Shown: piece by piece, positions 1 to 10,095 of the stretch
How the letters are laid out: each line of letters opens with the position of its first letter
Position numbering within the stretch: position 1 is the stretch's first letter
DNA from: Kiritimatiellales bacterium
Lineage (GTDB): Bacteria > Verrucomicrobiota > Kiritimatiellia > Kiritimatiellales > Pontiellaceae
Length of the DNA stretch: 10,257 nucleotides
NCBI GenBank assembly: GCA_015486775.1
Contig: WFRA01000243.1
Coordinates: 1 to 10,257 of the forward strand
Reading direction: 5' to 3'
Position numbers and translations under genes: made by a program
Notes under the pieces: model-generated
Databases searched by the model: none
Told to the model about the DNA's origin: nothing
The model's input: only the letters and a program-made list of their open reading frames with translations

Positions 1-825
1 CTCTACGACATGCCGATGATGGTGCACAACACGGGCGACTCCCAGGGCTGGCAGGCCGCGCTCGAACCCGGCGGGTTTGCCGCCCAGGGGCTGGCCATCT
101 TCCTCGCCGCCAAAATCCAGAATCAGCGCCGCAAAAGCTCCGAACTGGCCGCAACGCTCGAAGAGCGCATCCGGCGGCGCAAAAGGGAACTCGAGGAAAT
201 CAACGACTACATGCTCAACCGATCCGGACACGGCGACCTGCAGGAAAAGCTCTGCGATATCGTGGCCTGCCAGCTTACGGGGCTGCTGATCCATAGCGAG
301 TCCTTGCGGAACTTCCTCGTCCAGGCCGAGGCTCCGCAGGCGGGCGAAGCTAAAAAGCTGGTGCAGATCTCCAACCAGAGCATCGAACAGGTAAAACATC
401 TGGACAAAAGACTTTCCCTGCAAAAGATCACCGGTGCCCGGATCGGCGAGGCCTTCGAGGAGATGGGTGCCTACTTCGACGACACCGCCCGCGCCCATTT
501 CACCATGGCCATCAGCGAGCAGGTGGAAAAGCTCCCCGACCGCACCGCGCTGCACCTCTACCGCATCGCGCTCGAAGTGGTGAACAACGCCCTGCGCCAC
601 GGAAAGGCGACGCAGATCGACCTCGGCCTGGAAATAGACGACGGAACCTGCACCCTCGCCGTCCTCAACAATGGAACCCCGCTGCAAAACCTCGACGGCG
701 GCGAAGGCCTCGGCATGAGAACCATCCTGCACCGAGCCGAAGCCATCCGGGCATCCACCCGGTTCGAAACCACCCCCGACGGGGAAATACGCTTCACCTG
801 CACCCTCCCTCTGGACACCCCATGA
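1..825 (+). CDS. Histidine kinase of the NarX/DesK (HisKA_3) type, 5'-truncated by the window edge, likely degenerate
   Basis: The frame is open from base 1, so the true start is upstream; residues here count from the first ATG at base 10. A short hydrophobic stretch (about 21-36) is followed by a charged, probably coiled-coil linker (about 40-68). A dimerisation helix (about 76-105) resembles HisKA_3, and a HATPase_c domain runs to the end. The ATPase N-box is visible as RIALEVVNNALRH (185-197, with Glu189, Asn193 and His197), and the G2 box as GEGLGMR (231-237). Two key sites look lost. The phospho-acceptor motif LHD reads LCD (Cys82), and the G1 box, normally DxG, reads NNG (220-222). It could be a pseudokinase or could use another His (His74 or His95). 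No response regulator is visible. The stop overlaps the cmoB start as ATGA, suggesting translational coupling. The sensory input domain lies outside the window and its ligand is unknown. Confidence 0.8.
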   Translation, partial: LYDMPMMVHNTGDSQGWQAALEPGGFAAQGLAIFLAAKIQNQRRKSSELAATLEERIRRRKRELEEINDYMLNRSGHGDLQEKLCDIVACQLTGLLIHSESLRNFLVQAEAPQAGEAKKLVQISNQSIEQVKHLDKRLSLQKITGARIGEAFEEMGAYFDDTARAHFTMAISEQVEKLPDRTALHLYRIALEVVNNALRHGKATQIDLGLEIDDGTCTLAVLNNGTPLQNLDGGEGLGMRTILHRAEAIRASTRFETTPDGEIRFTCTLPLDTP

Positions 826-1775
826 AGATCGACTATTCGGAATTTTTCCCCTTGCTCGAAGGCACGCCGCTGGAGGCCTGGGCCGGCTTGCTGCCGGAAC
901 GGATCGCCCGCGGGCTGCGCCCCGAACGCCACGGCCTGATGCCGCAGTGGGAGGAGGCGCTCGCCCGCCTTCCAACCCTTGGAAGCCGCTCGGTCGAGCT
1001 GCGGGACGAAGTGCGCGTCGAGGGCGAAAGCTTCCGGGGGCTGGAAGACGCGCTCAAGGCGTTCCACCCGTGGCGCAAGGGGCCGTACCGCATCCACGGC
1101 ACGCACATCGATACCGAATGGCGCTCCGACTGGAAATGGGAGCGCGTCCGCCCGCACCTCCAATCCCTGGAGGGCCGCACCGTCCTCGATGTCGGCTGCG
1201 GCAACGGATACCACTGCTGGCGGATGGCCGGCGAGGGCGCAAGGCTGGCCATCGGCATCGACCCCGCCCCCCTGTTTGTCTGCCAGTTCTTCGCCATGAA
1301 GCACTTTATCCGGAACCCCCGCGCCTGGGTGCTGCCCCTGGGCATCGAGGATCTCCCCCCCGCGCCCGGCGCGTTCGACACCGTCTTTTCCATGGGGGTC
1401 CTGTACCACCGCAAATCGCCCATCGGGCACATCGAACAGCTCAAATCTTTCCTGCGCCCCGGCGGGGAGCTGGTGCTTGAAACCCTCGTGGCCGACGGCC
1501 CCGAAGGCTGGGCGCTCATGCCGGAGGGGCGCTATGCCAAGATGCGCAATGTCTGGTTCATCCCCTCCGTCCAGACATTGGAACGCTGGATGAAACGCTG
1601 CGGGCTAAAAAACATCCGGACGGCCGACATCGCCGCCACCTCCGTCCGCGAGCAGCGCTCCACCGACTGGATGACCTTCGAGTCGCTCCCCGACTTCCTC
1701 GACCCGGACGACCCCTCAAAAACCGTCGAGGGGCATCCCGCCCCGAAACGCGCCGTCGTGCTGGCGACGGCCTGA
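822..1775 (+). CDS. cmoB: tRNA U34 carboxymethyltransferase CmoB
   Basis: CmoB transfers a carboxymethyl group from carboxy-S-adenosylmethionine (Cx-SAM, made by CmoA) to 5-hydroxyuridine at tRNA position 34, giving uridine 5-oxyacetic acid and widening wobble decoding. The protein has 317 residues, close to the 323 of E. coli CmoB, and resembles it along its length. Visible signatures are PWRKGPY (83-89), HIDTEWRSDWKW (95-106), the SAM-binding motif VLDVGCGNGYH (121-131), FSMGVLYHR (189-197), a long DFLDPDDPSKTVEG stretch (291-304) and PAPKRAV (307-313). Lys86, Tyr195 and Arg310 correspond, with an offset of five, to the E. coli residues I recall as contacting the Cx-SAM carboxylate (Lys91, Tyr200, Arg315). 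This argues for a true CmoB rather than a generic methyltransferase. The ATG overlaps the kinase stop and has no obvious Shine-Dalgarno sequence, so translation is probably coupled. No cmoA lies in the window. Confidence 0.95.
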   Translation: MKIDYSEFFPLLEGTPLEAWAGLLPERIARGLRPERHGLMPQWEEALARLPTLGSRSVELRDEVRVEGESFRGLEDALKAFHPWRKGPYRIHGTHIDTEWRSDWKWERVRPHLQSLEGRTVLDVGCGNGYHCWRMAGEGARLAIGIDPAPLFVCQFFAMKHFIRNPRAWVLPLGIEDLPPAPGAFDTVFSMGVLYHRKSPIGHIEQLKSFLRPGGELVLETLVADGPEGWALMPEGRYAKMRNVWFIPSVQTLERWMKRCGLKNIRTADIAATSVREQRSTDWMTFESLPDFLDPDDPSKTVEGHPAPKRAVVLATA

Positions 1776-1779
1776 GGGC

Positions 1780-1804
1780 AAAAAAAAAGCCCCCCGAAGG
1801 GGGC
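1780..1804 (-). terminator. Rho-independent terminator of the PEGA lipoprotein gene
   Basis: Read on the minus strand, a 6-bp G/C stem (1789-1794 pairing with 1799-1804) closes a TTCG tetraloop in the very stable cUUCGg context. A run of nine T follows (1788-1780). It lies 25 bases beyond the stop of the minus-strand lipoprotein gene, which it should terminate. On the + strand the A-run is upstream of the stem and no T-run follows, so it is probably a poor terminator for cmoB, which ends four bases before it. Confidence 0.9.
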
Positions 1805-1829
1805 CCAGGAGGATGAAAAAACGCATTGG

Positions 1830-3173
1830 CTAAAAGGATGAAGGGGTATTCAACAGAGGATCACTAAGCGTGACATTCTCCATCGATCCATCCTCCGCCA
1901 ATGCGAAAACAACTTTGTCGGACGAGTCCGGGGCAACCGTGACGATCTTGGTTACATAGCCCGCGCGGTGGAGTTCAAGCGTGCGCTCGAAGCGGACGGG
2001 CAATTCCAGCGGGGTCGTTCCAATCAGCTCCGCGCCGCCCGGGCGGTAGACCTTCGCGCCGGAGGGCTTGCTGTCGATCTGCACGACCTTCTCGAGCGAT
2101 GCGGCGGTCTGGACCAGCGGCACGGTGACTTCGCTGCTGGAATCGGGCGAAAGCGTGAAGGGCTTGACGGCGTAGCCCGGCTTGTGAACCTCTAGGGAGG
2201 TGTCCTTCTCCACCAGCATTTCGAGCGGGGTGGTTCCCACCAGCTCCACTCCGCCGGAACGGTAGAGTTCGGCGTTGGGCGGGTCGCTCTTCACGGTGAT
2301 GTAGGGCTTGGGATCGAGCTTGACGTAGACCTTGCGGGGCGAATCGGGGGCAACCGTGATGTGCTTGGTGTAGTAGCGGTCGGCGGAGACTTCCAGCTCC
2401 ATGTCGTTTTCCACGAGGTAGCGGAACGGGGTTTTTCCCATCGTCACGCCGCGATAGACCACAATGGCGTTTTCCGGCTCGCTGTAGACGATGATGATCG
2501 GCTCGCGCTCAAGCTCAACCACGTAGGGGCTCTCCGTGTCGGTGCCAACGGTGATTTCTTTCGCATAGTACCCCTCCTTGCGCAGCTCGAGCTGGCAGCT
2601 TTCGGTCGCGGGGACCGCAACCGGGGTGACGCCCAGCTTCTGGCCATCCTTGTCGTAGACCTCCACCTTCTTCGGCTTGCTCATCACCATGATCGACGGC
2701 TCGCGCTCGAGATCGACCACCAGGTTGCCTTCCGGGTCGGCGGGGACATCCAGCGTGTAGGGCGTGTAGCCCGGCGAGCGGACTTCGAAGCTGCGGTACG
2801 GTTTCTTGAAGTCGATCCGGTACGGGGTCTTGCCCACCCGCTTGCCTTTCACGTAGAGCTCGGCGCCCGACGGATGGCTGAGAACGAGGATCTTGTCCCG
2901 CTTCTTGAGCTCGACGGCAATGTTTTCCGGGCCGACCGGCGAGAGCAGGACCGTTTTCGAGAAATAGCCTTCCTTGCGAACCACCACTTCCCGCGAATTT
3001 GCATACAGGGTCACCTTTGCCGGCGTCTCCCCGATCAGCTTGTCGCTCCTCTTATAGTAGACGGAGGCGCCTTCCGGCGTGCTCCCCACGGTTACCGGGG
3101 CGCAGCCCGACAGCAGAAAACCGGATGCCAAGGCACCGGCGGCCAGCAGTTTTAGTACGATTCTATTTTTCAT
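1830..3173 (-). CDS. Lipoprotein with six tandem PEGA repeats
   Basis: This is a 447-residue protein. Its N-terminus has a basic start (MKNR), a hydrophobic stretch (5-20) and the lipobox LSGC with Cys24, so a lipid-anchored envelope protein is predicted. Ala at +2 after the Cys does not suggest an inner-membrane retention signal of the E. coli type. Nearly all the rest is six PEGA-like beta repeats of about 65 residues, at roughly 27-90, 93-157, 159-223, 225-288, 290-353 and 362-426. Each follows the pattern (V/I)xSxPxxAxVY, then GxTP, then a GY or RYY turn, then a closing beta strand. Repeats 5 and 6 are the most alike (shared VYRxGG or LYRxGG, LxGTTPLE and SPDSS/APDSS), suggesting late duplication. 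No catalytic domain is attached. PEGA domains are usually linked to surface or carbohydrate-associated proteins, but the role here is unknown. The start is supported by GAGGGG eight bases upstream. Confidence 0.9.
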   Translation of the reverse strand: MKNRIVLKLLAAGALASGFLLSGCAPVTVGSTPEGASVYYKRSDKLIGETPAKVTLYANSREVVVRKEGYFSKTVLLSPVGPENIAVELKKRDKILVLSHPSGAELYVKGKRVGKTPYRIDFKKPYRSFEVRSPGYTPYTLDVPADPEGNLVVDLEREPSIMVMSKPKKVEVYDKDGQKLGVTPVAVPATESCQLELRKEGYYAKEITVGTDTESPYVVELEREPIIIVYSEPENAIVVYRGVTMGKTPFRYLVENDMELEVSADRYYTKHITVAPDSPRKVYVKLDPKPYITVKSDPPNAELYRSGGVELVGTTPLEMLVEKDTSLEVHKPGYAVKPFTLSPDSSSEVTVPLVQTAASLEKVVQIDSKPSGAKVYRPGGAELIGTTPLELPVRFERTLELHRAGYVTKIVTVAPDSSDKVVFALAEDGSMENVTLSDPLLNTPSSF

Positions 3174-3181
3174 TTCTTATA

Positions 3182-3187
3182 CCCCTC
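3182..3187 (-). promoter_or_regulatory. Ribosome binding site of the PEGA lipoprotein gene
   Basis: On the minus strand GAGGGG lies eight bases before the ATG (3173-3171). It fixes the start so that the signal peptide begins MKNR. It is the clearest Shine-Dalgarno sequence among the genes in this window. Confidence 0.65.
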
Positions 3188-3433
3188 GGGTTGTTGTTCA
3201 ACTTTGGTTAACGATCATGGCAGGGAATAAAGCAGGAACCGTTCCAACCCTCGGAATATCTTCATTTTCCGGACAGTTTCCTGCTCGCCACTTCGGGCAG
3301 GATACGGGTTGACGCAACCCGCCAAATCAAATTAACTCCCGGCAACGAGATTGGGAAGGGGTGGGAAGCCGACGCCGTTCCACCAACAAAAACACCCGCC
3401 CGCCGCCGGAAGGCCGAACGCCGACCACCATGC
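3188..3433. other. Divergent intergenic region between the PEGA lipoprotein gene and phoH
   Basis: This stretch has no gene and should hold the promoters for both divergent transcripts. It contains an 11-bp palindrome GGAAC-C-GTTCC (3235-3245), an 8-bp inverted repeat AGCAGGAA / TTCCTGCT (3231-3238 and 3278-3285), and a GTTAAC palindrome near 3207-3212. Any of these could be an operator, but none matches a site I can name. I could not identify a convincing promoter for the lipoprotein gene. Confidence 0.5.
3309..3337 (+). promoter_or_regulatory. Weak candidate promoter for the phoH-pgpH-ybeY cluster
   Basis: TTGACG (3309-3314, five of six to the sigma-70 -35 consensus) is followed after 17 bases by TTAACT (3332-3337, only three of six to the -10 consensus). 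It would leave a leader of about 90 bases before phoH. Spacing is ideal but the -10 is poor, so this is a suggestion only. Confidence 0.2.
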
Positions 3434-4396
3434 ATGAGTGAGAAAACAATCCATTTCGACAATGCCAGCGAAGCCCGCGAAATCGGCGCCGCGCTCGCCG
3501 CGCTCATCCCGGGCATGGAGCGCGATCTGGAGCTGCGGATGGTGGTGCGCGACCTCGCGATCGCGATCGAGGGGGCGGCGGAACCCGCCGGGCGGATTGC
3601 GGAATTCCTCGAGTCCCTGCGCGAAACCCGCAGCCGCACCGCGCTCGATGCCCAGTCGGTCGCCTATGCCTACGAAGCCTTCCGCCGGGGCGAAGAGCGG
3701 GTATTCGAACGGCTCGCCAGCATCCGGGTGGATGTCAGCCCGCGCAAGCCGGCCGTTTTCCCCAAGACGCTCGGCCAGCAGATCTACCTCCGCGCCATCG
3801 GCGAAAACGCCATCACCTTCGGTTCCGGCCCCGCCGGGACTGGCAAGACCTACTTGGCCATGGCCATGGCGGTCTCCGCCCTGCTCAAGGGCGACGTGAG
3901 CCGGATCGTCCTCACCCGCCCGGCCATCGAGGCCGGCGAAAACCTCGGCTACCTCCCCGGCGATCTCCAGCAGAAGGTCTCCCCCTACCTGCGCCCGCTC
4001 TACGACGCGCTGCACGACATGATGCCGCCCGAAACCATCGAAAGCCACATCGAACGCGGCGTGATCGAGGTCGCCCCCCTCGCCTACATGCGCGGACGGA
4101 CGCTCAACCACGCCTTCGTCATTCTCGACGAAGCCCAGAACACCACCCCCCGGCAGATGCTCATGTTCCTCACCCGCCTGGGCTTCGACTCCAAATGCGC
4201 CATCACCGGCGACCCCTCCCAGATCGACCTTCCCGACCGCAAGGCATCCGGCCTGCTAGAAGCCCGCTCCATCCTGAAAAACATCCAAGGACTGGAATTC
4301 GTCGACCTAACCGAACGCGATGTCGTGCGCCATCCCCTCGTCCAGAAAGTGATCGAGGCCTACCAGAAAAAACAACCTTCCAGGGCCCTTCCATGA
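3434..4396 (+). CDS. phoH: PhoH/YbeZ family ATPase
   Basis: The protein has 320 residues, typical for the PhoH-like P-loop ATPase/NTPase associated with YbeY and RNA metabolism. An N-terminal RNA-binding-like region (about 1-105) precedes the PhoH domain. Walker A is GPAGTGKT (132-139) and Walker B is VILDEAQN (229-236). A sensor-like [11 protein letters not shown] lies at 257-267, and a conserved [15 protein letters not shown] near the C-terminus (296-310) probably carries the arginine finger. The start at 3434 has no good Shine-Dalgarno sequence. A second ATG four bases upstream (3430) is out of frame and gives only three codons before TGA. The stop overlaps the next gene as ATGA. The phoH-7TM-HD-ybeY order is a known conserved cluster, supporting a joint role with YbeY in rRNA maturation or ribosome quality control. 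The exact substrate of PhoH proteins is not settled. Confidence 0.93.
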   Translation: MSEKTIHFDNASEAREIGAALAALIPGMERDLELRMVVRDLAIAIEGAAEPAGRIAEFLESLRETRSRTALDAQSVAYAYEAFRRGEERVFERLASIRVDVSPRKPAVFPKTLGQQIYLRAIGENAITFGSGPAGTGKTYLAMAMAVSALLKGDVSRIVLTRPAIEAGENLGYLPGDLQQKVSPYLRPLYDALHDMMPPETIESHIERGVIEVAPLAYMRGRTLNHAFVILDEAQNTTPRQMLMFLTRLGFDSKCAITGDPSQIDLPDRKASGLLEARSILKNIQGLEFVDLTERDVVRHPLVQKVIEAYQKKQPSRALP

Positions 4397-6684
4397 AACC
4401 GAGAACCCCCAGAAAAAAACAGAAAGGCATTGCCGAGCGCAAAACCGAAAACGCCCCGAAGCGGGAGCGGCCATACAAGGCCGTGGCGCTCGGCCTGCTG
4501 CTCTGGCTCTTCACGACCTGGCTCTTTTTCGGGAGCGGCATCGTCCGGCACACCGACCAAGCCATGGGGCAGCGCGCCACCTCCACGATCGTTGCCTCGG
4601 TCGATTTCGAGTGCGAAAACCTCAAGGAGACCGCTTTCAAGCAGGCCAAGGCCGCCGGGGCGGTTCCCCCTGTGTTCACCATCGATCCTTCGATGGAAAA
4701 ACGGGCGCTCAAGGTTGTCCGGGAACTCTTCCTGCGCCTGCACAAGCTGACCACCGTCCCCGAAGAACAATACCAGCCCACCAAAAACTCCATCGACGAC
4801 CTTTTGCTGGGTTCGTCAGTCGGCGCTCAGGAGCTCATCGACCTCTTCCCGAGCAACCAGATCGCCTCGGCGGGCGCAAGCCTGAGCACCAACCTCGCCA
4901 AGGTCATGTCCGCCGGCATCCTGTCCGACGAATACCGCCGCACCCTTTTCAAGGGCTACCCCGACCGCAAGCTGACCATCACGGACGGAACGGCCAGCCG
5001 CACCGTCCCCCAGCAATCGACCTACTCCACCAGCCGGGCCATACGGACGGTCGCCGCCCCGCTCCCCACGGCGCAACAACGCGATCTCGTTACACGCCTG
5101 CTGGGCAACATCGTGGCCGACAACATGACCTACGACGAACCCGCCACCGAAGCCCTGCGCCAAAAAGCCATCGGAAAAGTCAGCCCCGTCATGCAGCAGC
5201 ACCTGGCCGGCAGCACGATCATCCGAGCCGGCGAGCCGATCACCCAGCAGACCCGGCTCCTGCTCCAGCGTCACGAGCAAAAGCGCAAGGAGAACCAAGA
5301 GGTGTTCGAGCAGGTGATGGAAATCCTCGGCAACAGCATCCTGCTGCTGGCCGGCCTCATTGCCGCCGCGGTATTCCTGCGGGTGGTCGCGCCCGAAATC
5401 GTCCGCCGCCCTGACCACCTGCTACTACTGGTGCTCCTCTCGCTGACCACGCTCGGCCTCGCCCGGCTACTGACCTACCTCTCGGTCTACCACTCGCTCG
5501 TCTCGCCCGGCTTCCTGATCTATCTCGTGCCCCACGCGCTGGCCATCCTACTCGCCGCCATCCTGCTGGGTGGAAGCGCCGCCCTCTGCCTCGGCCTCTG
5601 GACCAGCTTCGCCACCGCCGTGCTCTTCGACCAATCCTTCACCGTCTTCGTCCTCGGCATCCTCATCGCCATCACCGCCACCAGCACCGCCCGCCACGTG
5701 CACCGCCGCGCCAGCCTCTTCAAGGCCGGCCTCTGGGTCTGCGCCGTCAAGGTGCTCTTCGTGCTCATCGCCGCCATCCTCAACCGCCCCGTCATCCCCG
5801 AGCTTGTCGGCCAGCTCGGCTCGGCCTTCCTCTCGGGCATGCTCTCCACCATCCTTGCGTTGCTGCTCATCCCCCTCTTCGAGAAGCTCTTCAAGATCAC
5901 CACCGACATCACCCTGCTCGAGCTCTCCGACATGGGCAACCCGCTGCTCCAGAAAATGGCGATCCAGGCGCCCGGAACCTACCACCACTCGCTCATGGTC
6001 GCCACCCTCTCGCAAAATGCCGCCGAAGCCATCGGTGCCAACCCCCTGCTCGTGCGCGTCTGCGCCTACTACCACGACATTGGCAAGCTCGCCAAGCCCG
6101 AATTCTTCACCGAAAACATCCAGCATATGGAAAACCCGCACGACGAGCTCTCACCCCACATGAGCTCGCTCGTCATCGTCTCGCACGTCAAGGAAGGGCT
6201 CTCGCTCGCCAGGCGCAACAAGCTCCCGCAACCCATCCTCGACGCCATCGAGCAGCACCACGGCAACGGCCTGATCGCATACTTCTACCACAAGGCCAAG
6301 ACCCAGCAGCAAAAAGAGGCCGCCAACGGCCGCGGAACCGAAACCATCAACGACTCCGACTTCCGCTACGGCGGCGCCCCCGCCGTTAGCCCCGAAATGG
6401 CCATCCTCTCCCTCGCCGACGCCTCCGAGGCCGCCTCGCGCTCCATCGAAAAACCCACCCCCCAGAAAATCGCCAACATGATCAACGACATCTTCGCCAC
6501 CAAGATCCGCGACGGCCAACTCGACCACGCCAACCTCACTATGGCTCAGATCAACACCGTCAAAAAGTCCTTCATCTTCTCGCTCTCCAACATGCTCCAC
6601 GGCCGCATCCCCTACCCCAAAGACCATGAAAACAACGCCAATCAACCAGCAGCAAAAGCATCCAATCCATCTCCAAAAGATTGA
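4393..6684 (+). CDS. pgpH: 7TM-HD family cyclic-dinucleotide phosphodiesterase (PgpH/YqfF type)
   Basis: This is a 763-residue membrane protein. PgpH of Listeria hydrolyses c-di-AMP to pApA, and that activity is inferred here. A basic cytoplasmic N-terminus (1-28) is followed by transmembrane helix 1 (about 29-48). An extracytoplasmic 7TMR-HDED domain (about 50-310) carries the hallmarks PPVF (92-95) and IIRAGEPIT (276-284). About seven transmembrane helices follow (about 312-500). The cytoplasmic HD domain has HHSLM (531-535), the metal-binding YYHDIGK (559-565, His561-Asp562) and a downstream HHGNGL. The start at 4393 overlaps the phoH stop as ATGA. The frame stays open further upstream inside phoH, but that extension has low-complexity Arg/Pro composition and overlaps phoH, so I reject it. 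The last 59 bases overlap ybeY. Its presence suggests c-di-AMP signalling; no cyclase is in the window. Confidence 0.92.
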   Translation: MKPRTPRKKQKGIAERKTENAPKRERPYKAVALGLLLWLFTTWLFFGSGIVRHTDQAMGQRATSTIVASVDFECENLKETAFKQAKAAGAVPPVFTIDPSMEKRALKVVRELFLRLHKLTTVPEEQYQPTKNSIDDLLLGSSVGAQELIDLFPSNQIASAGASLSTNLAKVMSAGILSDEYRRTLFKGYPDRKLTITDGTASRTVPQQSTYSTSRAIRTVAAPLPTAQQRDLVTRLLGNIVADNMTYDEPATEALRQKAIGKVSPVMQQHLAGSTIIRAGEPITQQTRLLLQRHEQKRKENQEVFEQVMEILGNSILLLAGLIAAAVFLRVVAPEIVRRPDHLLLLVLLSLTTLGLARLLTYLSVYHSLVSPGFLIYLVPHALAILLAAILLGGSAALCLGLWTSFATAVLFDQSFTVFVLGILIAITATSTARHVHRRASLFKAGLWVCAVKVLFVLIAAILNRPVIPELVGQLGSAFLSGMLSTILALLLIPLFEKLFKITTDITLLELSDMGNPLLQKMAIQAPGTYHHSLMVATLSQNAAEAIGANPLLVRVCAYYHDIGKLAKPEFFTENIQHMENPHDELSPHMSSLVIVSHVKEGLSLARRNKLPQPILDAIEQHHGNGLIAYFYHKAKTQQQKEAANGRGTETINDSDFRYGGAPAVSPEMAILSLADASEAASRSIEKPTPQKIANMINDIFATKIRDGQLDHANLTMAQINTVKKSFIFSLSNMLHGRIPYPKDHENNANQPAAKASNPSPKD

Positions 6685-7093
6685 GCGGCTAACCGACTGG
6701 CTCGCCAAGCGGCTCGCCGCCCGCACCGCGCCGCAGACCTGGGGCGAAATCTCCATCCTCCTCGTCGATGACGCAGGCATCACCCAAACCAACCGTGAAT
6801 ATTTCGGGAAGGATCGCCCCACCGACGTCATCAGCTTCCGCTACGACCCCATCCCCGGCGAACCCGATCAGCTTGGCGGCGACCTCGTCGTCAACGTCGA
6901 CCGCGCCGTGGCCGAAGGCACCGCGCGCGGGGACATCGACCGCGAACTCGCCCTCTACATCGCCCATGGCTTCGACCACCTCTCCGGCGACGAGGACGAC
7001 ACCCCCGAAAAACGGAAAAAGATGCGCGCCACTGAAAACGCCTGGCTCCGCGCCGCTGCCCAGGAAGGCTTGCTCGACGGGCTGCTCGGCTAA
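6626..7093 (+). CDS. ybeY: YbeY endoribonuclease / rRNA maturation factor with variant metal site
   Basis: The protein has 155 residues, normal for YbeY, a metal-dependent single-strand endoribonuclease implicated in 16S rRNA 3'-end processing and 70S quality control. Visible signatures are the TDVISF motif (66-71), GGDLVVNVD (84-92) and the catalytic region HGFDHLSGDEDD (114-125). The usual metal motif is H-x3-H-x5-H. Here His114 and His118 are kept and the third position is Asp124. From memory, Asp at this site also occurs in some Bacteroidetes and Verrucomicrobia YbeY proteins and is probably a functional ligand. The start at 6626 overlaps the 7TM-HD gene by 59 bases. It is chosen because the N-terminal helix ([20 protein letters not shown]) is family-like and no later Met precedes it. 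There is no strong Shine-Dalgarno sequence, so coupling to the upstream gene is likely. It ends one base from the convergent uvrA stop. Confidence 0.93.
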   Translation: MKTTPINQQQKHPIHLQKIERLTDWLAKRLAARTAPQTWGEISILLVDDAGITQTNREYFGKDRPTDVISFRYDPIPGEPDQLGGDLVVNVDRAVAEGTARGDIDRELALYIAHGFDHLSGDEDDTPEKRKKMRATENAWLRAAAQEGLLDGLLG

Positions 7094-7094
7094 T

Positions 7095-9917
<2,823 letters not shown>

Positions 9918-9966
9918 AACAAAAACCTAGTCCCTTGCCCTCGAGCTTCTATCAATATTCCGGGCG

Positions 9967-9990
9967 AAAATAAAAAAGTGGTCAAACCAC
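9967..9990 (-). terminator. Terminator-like hairpin in the uvrA leader
   Basis: On the minus strand a 5-bp stem GTGGT/ACCAC with a TTG loop (9990-9978) is followed directly by TTTTTTATTTT (9977-9967). This has the form of a weak intrinsic terminator and sits 50 bases upstream of the uvrA start. It may be an attenuator for uvrA, or it may end a transcript coming from beyond the right edge. Confidence 0.4.
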
Positions 9991-10007
9991 GGCTTCAACC
10001 GCCGTGG
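9987..10007 (-). promoter_or_regulatory. Hairpin overlapping the uvrA leader terminator (possible anti-terminator)
   Basis: A perfect 7-bp inverted repeat CCACGGC / GCCGTGG (9987-9993 and 10001-10007) has a 7-base loop. Bases 9987-9990 are shared with the neighbouring terminator-like stem, so the two structures cannot form together. The stronger hairpin is made first in a minus-strand transcript and would block the terminator. A regulatory role is inference. Confidence 0.35.
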
Positions 10008-10019
10008 AAAACAAGCCCA

Positions 10020-10049
10020 CTTATCCTCTGCAACCCGCGCCCCTGTCAA
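10020..10049 (-). promoter_or_regulatory. Candidate sigma-70-type promoter for uvrA
   Basis: On the minus strand a perfect TTGACA (10049-10044) is followed after 18 bases by GATAAG (10025-10020, four of six to TATAAT). The start of transcription would be near 10013, leaving a leader of about 95 bases that contains both overlapping hairpins. Confidence 0.45.
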
Positions 10050-10095
10050 CCGCCGAAAAAATCTTCGTCACCCGGGAACGTCGATCGCACCGTGC

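Noticed and set aside
558..1430. Long minus-strand open frame (290 codons) antisense to the kinase and cmoB
   Set aside because: It lies opposite two well-supported genes. Its protein is rich in Gly, Ala, Arg and Pro with no recognisable motif, as expected from the codon bias of GC-rich genes.
2361..3155. Long + strand open frame (264 codons) antisense to the PEGA lipoprotein
   Set aside because: It mirrors the tandem repeat coding of the real gene. It has no domain signature, while the opposite strand has a signal peptide, lipobox, ribosome binding site and terminator.
3231..3285. 8-bp inverted repeat and 11-bp palindrome GGAACCGTTCC as a possible LexA/SOS box
   Set aside because: The Gram-positive type site needs GAAC-N4-GTTC, and here the half-sites are separated by one base. 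The arms are short enough to arise by chance, so I noted them only as possible operator sequence.
3332..4111. Minus-strand open frame (259 codons) antisense to phoH and the intergenic region
   Set aside because: It overlaps the strongly supported PhoH coding region and shows only low-complexity composition.
4195..4392. In-frame 66-codon extension upstream of the 7TM-HD gene
   Set aside because: It lies entirely inside phoH, is Arg/Pro-rich, and precedes a start (4393) that makes the standard ATGA overlap and a normal cytoplasmic N-terminus.
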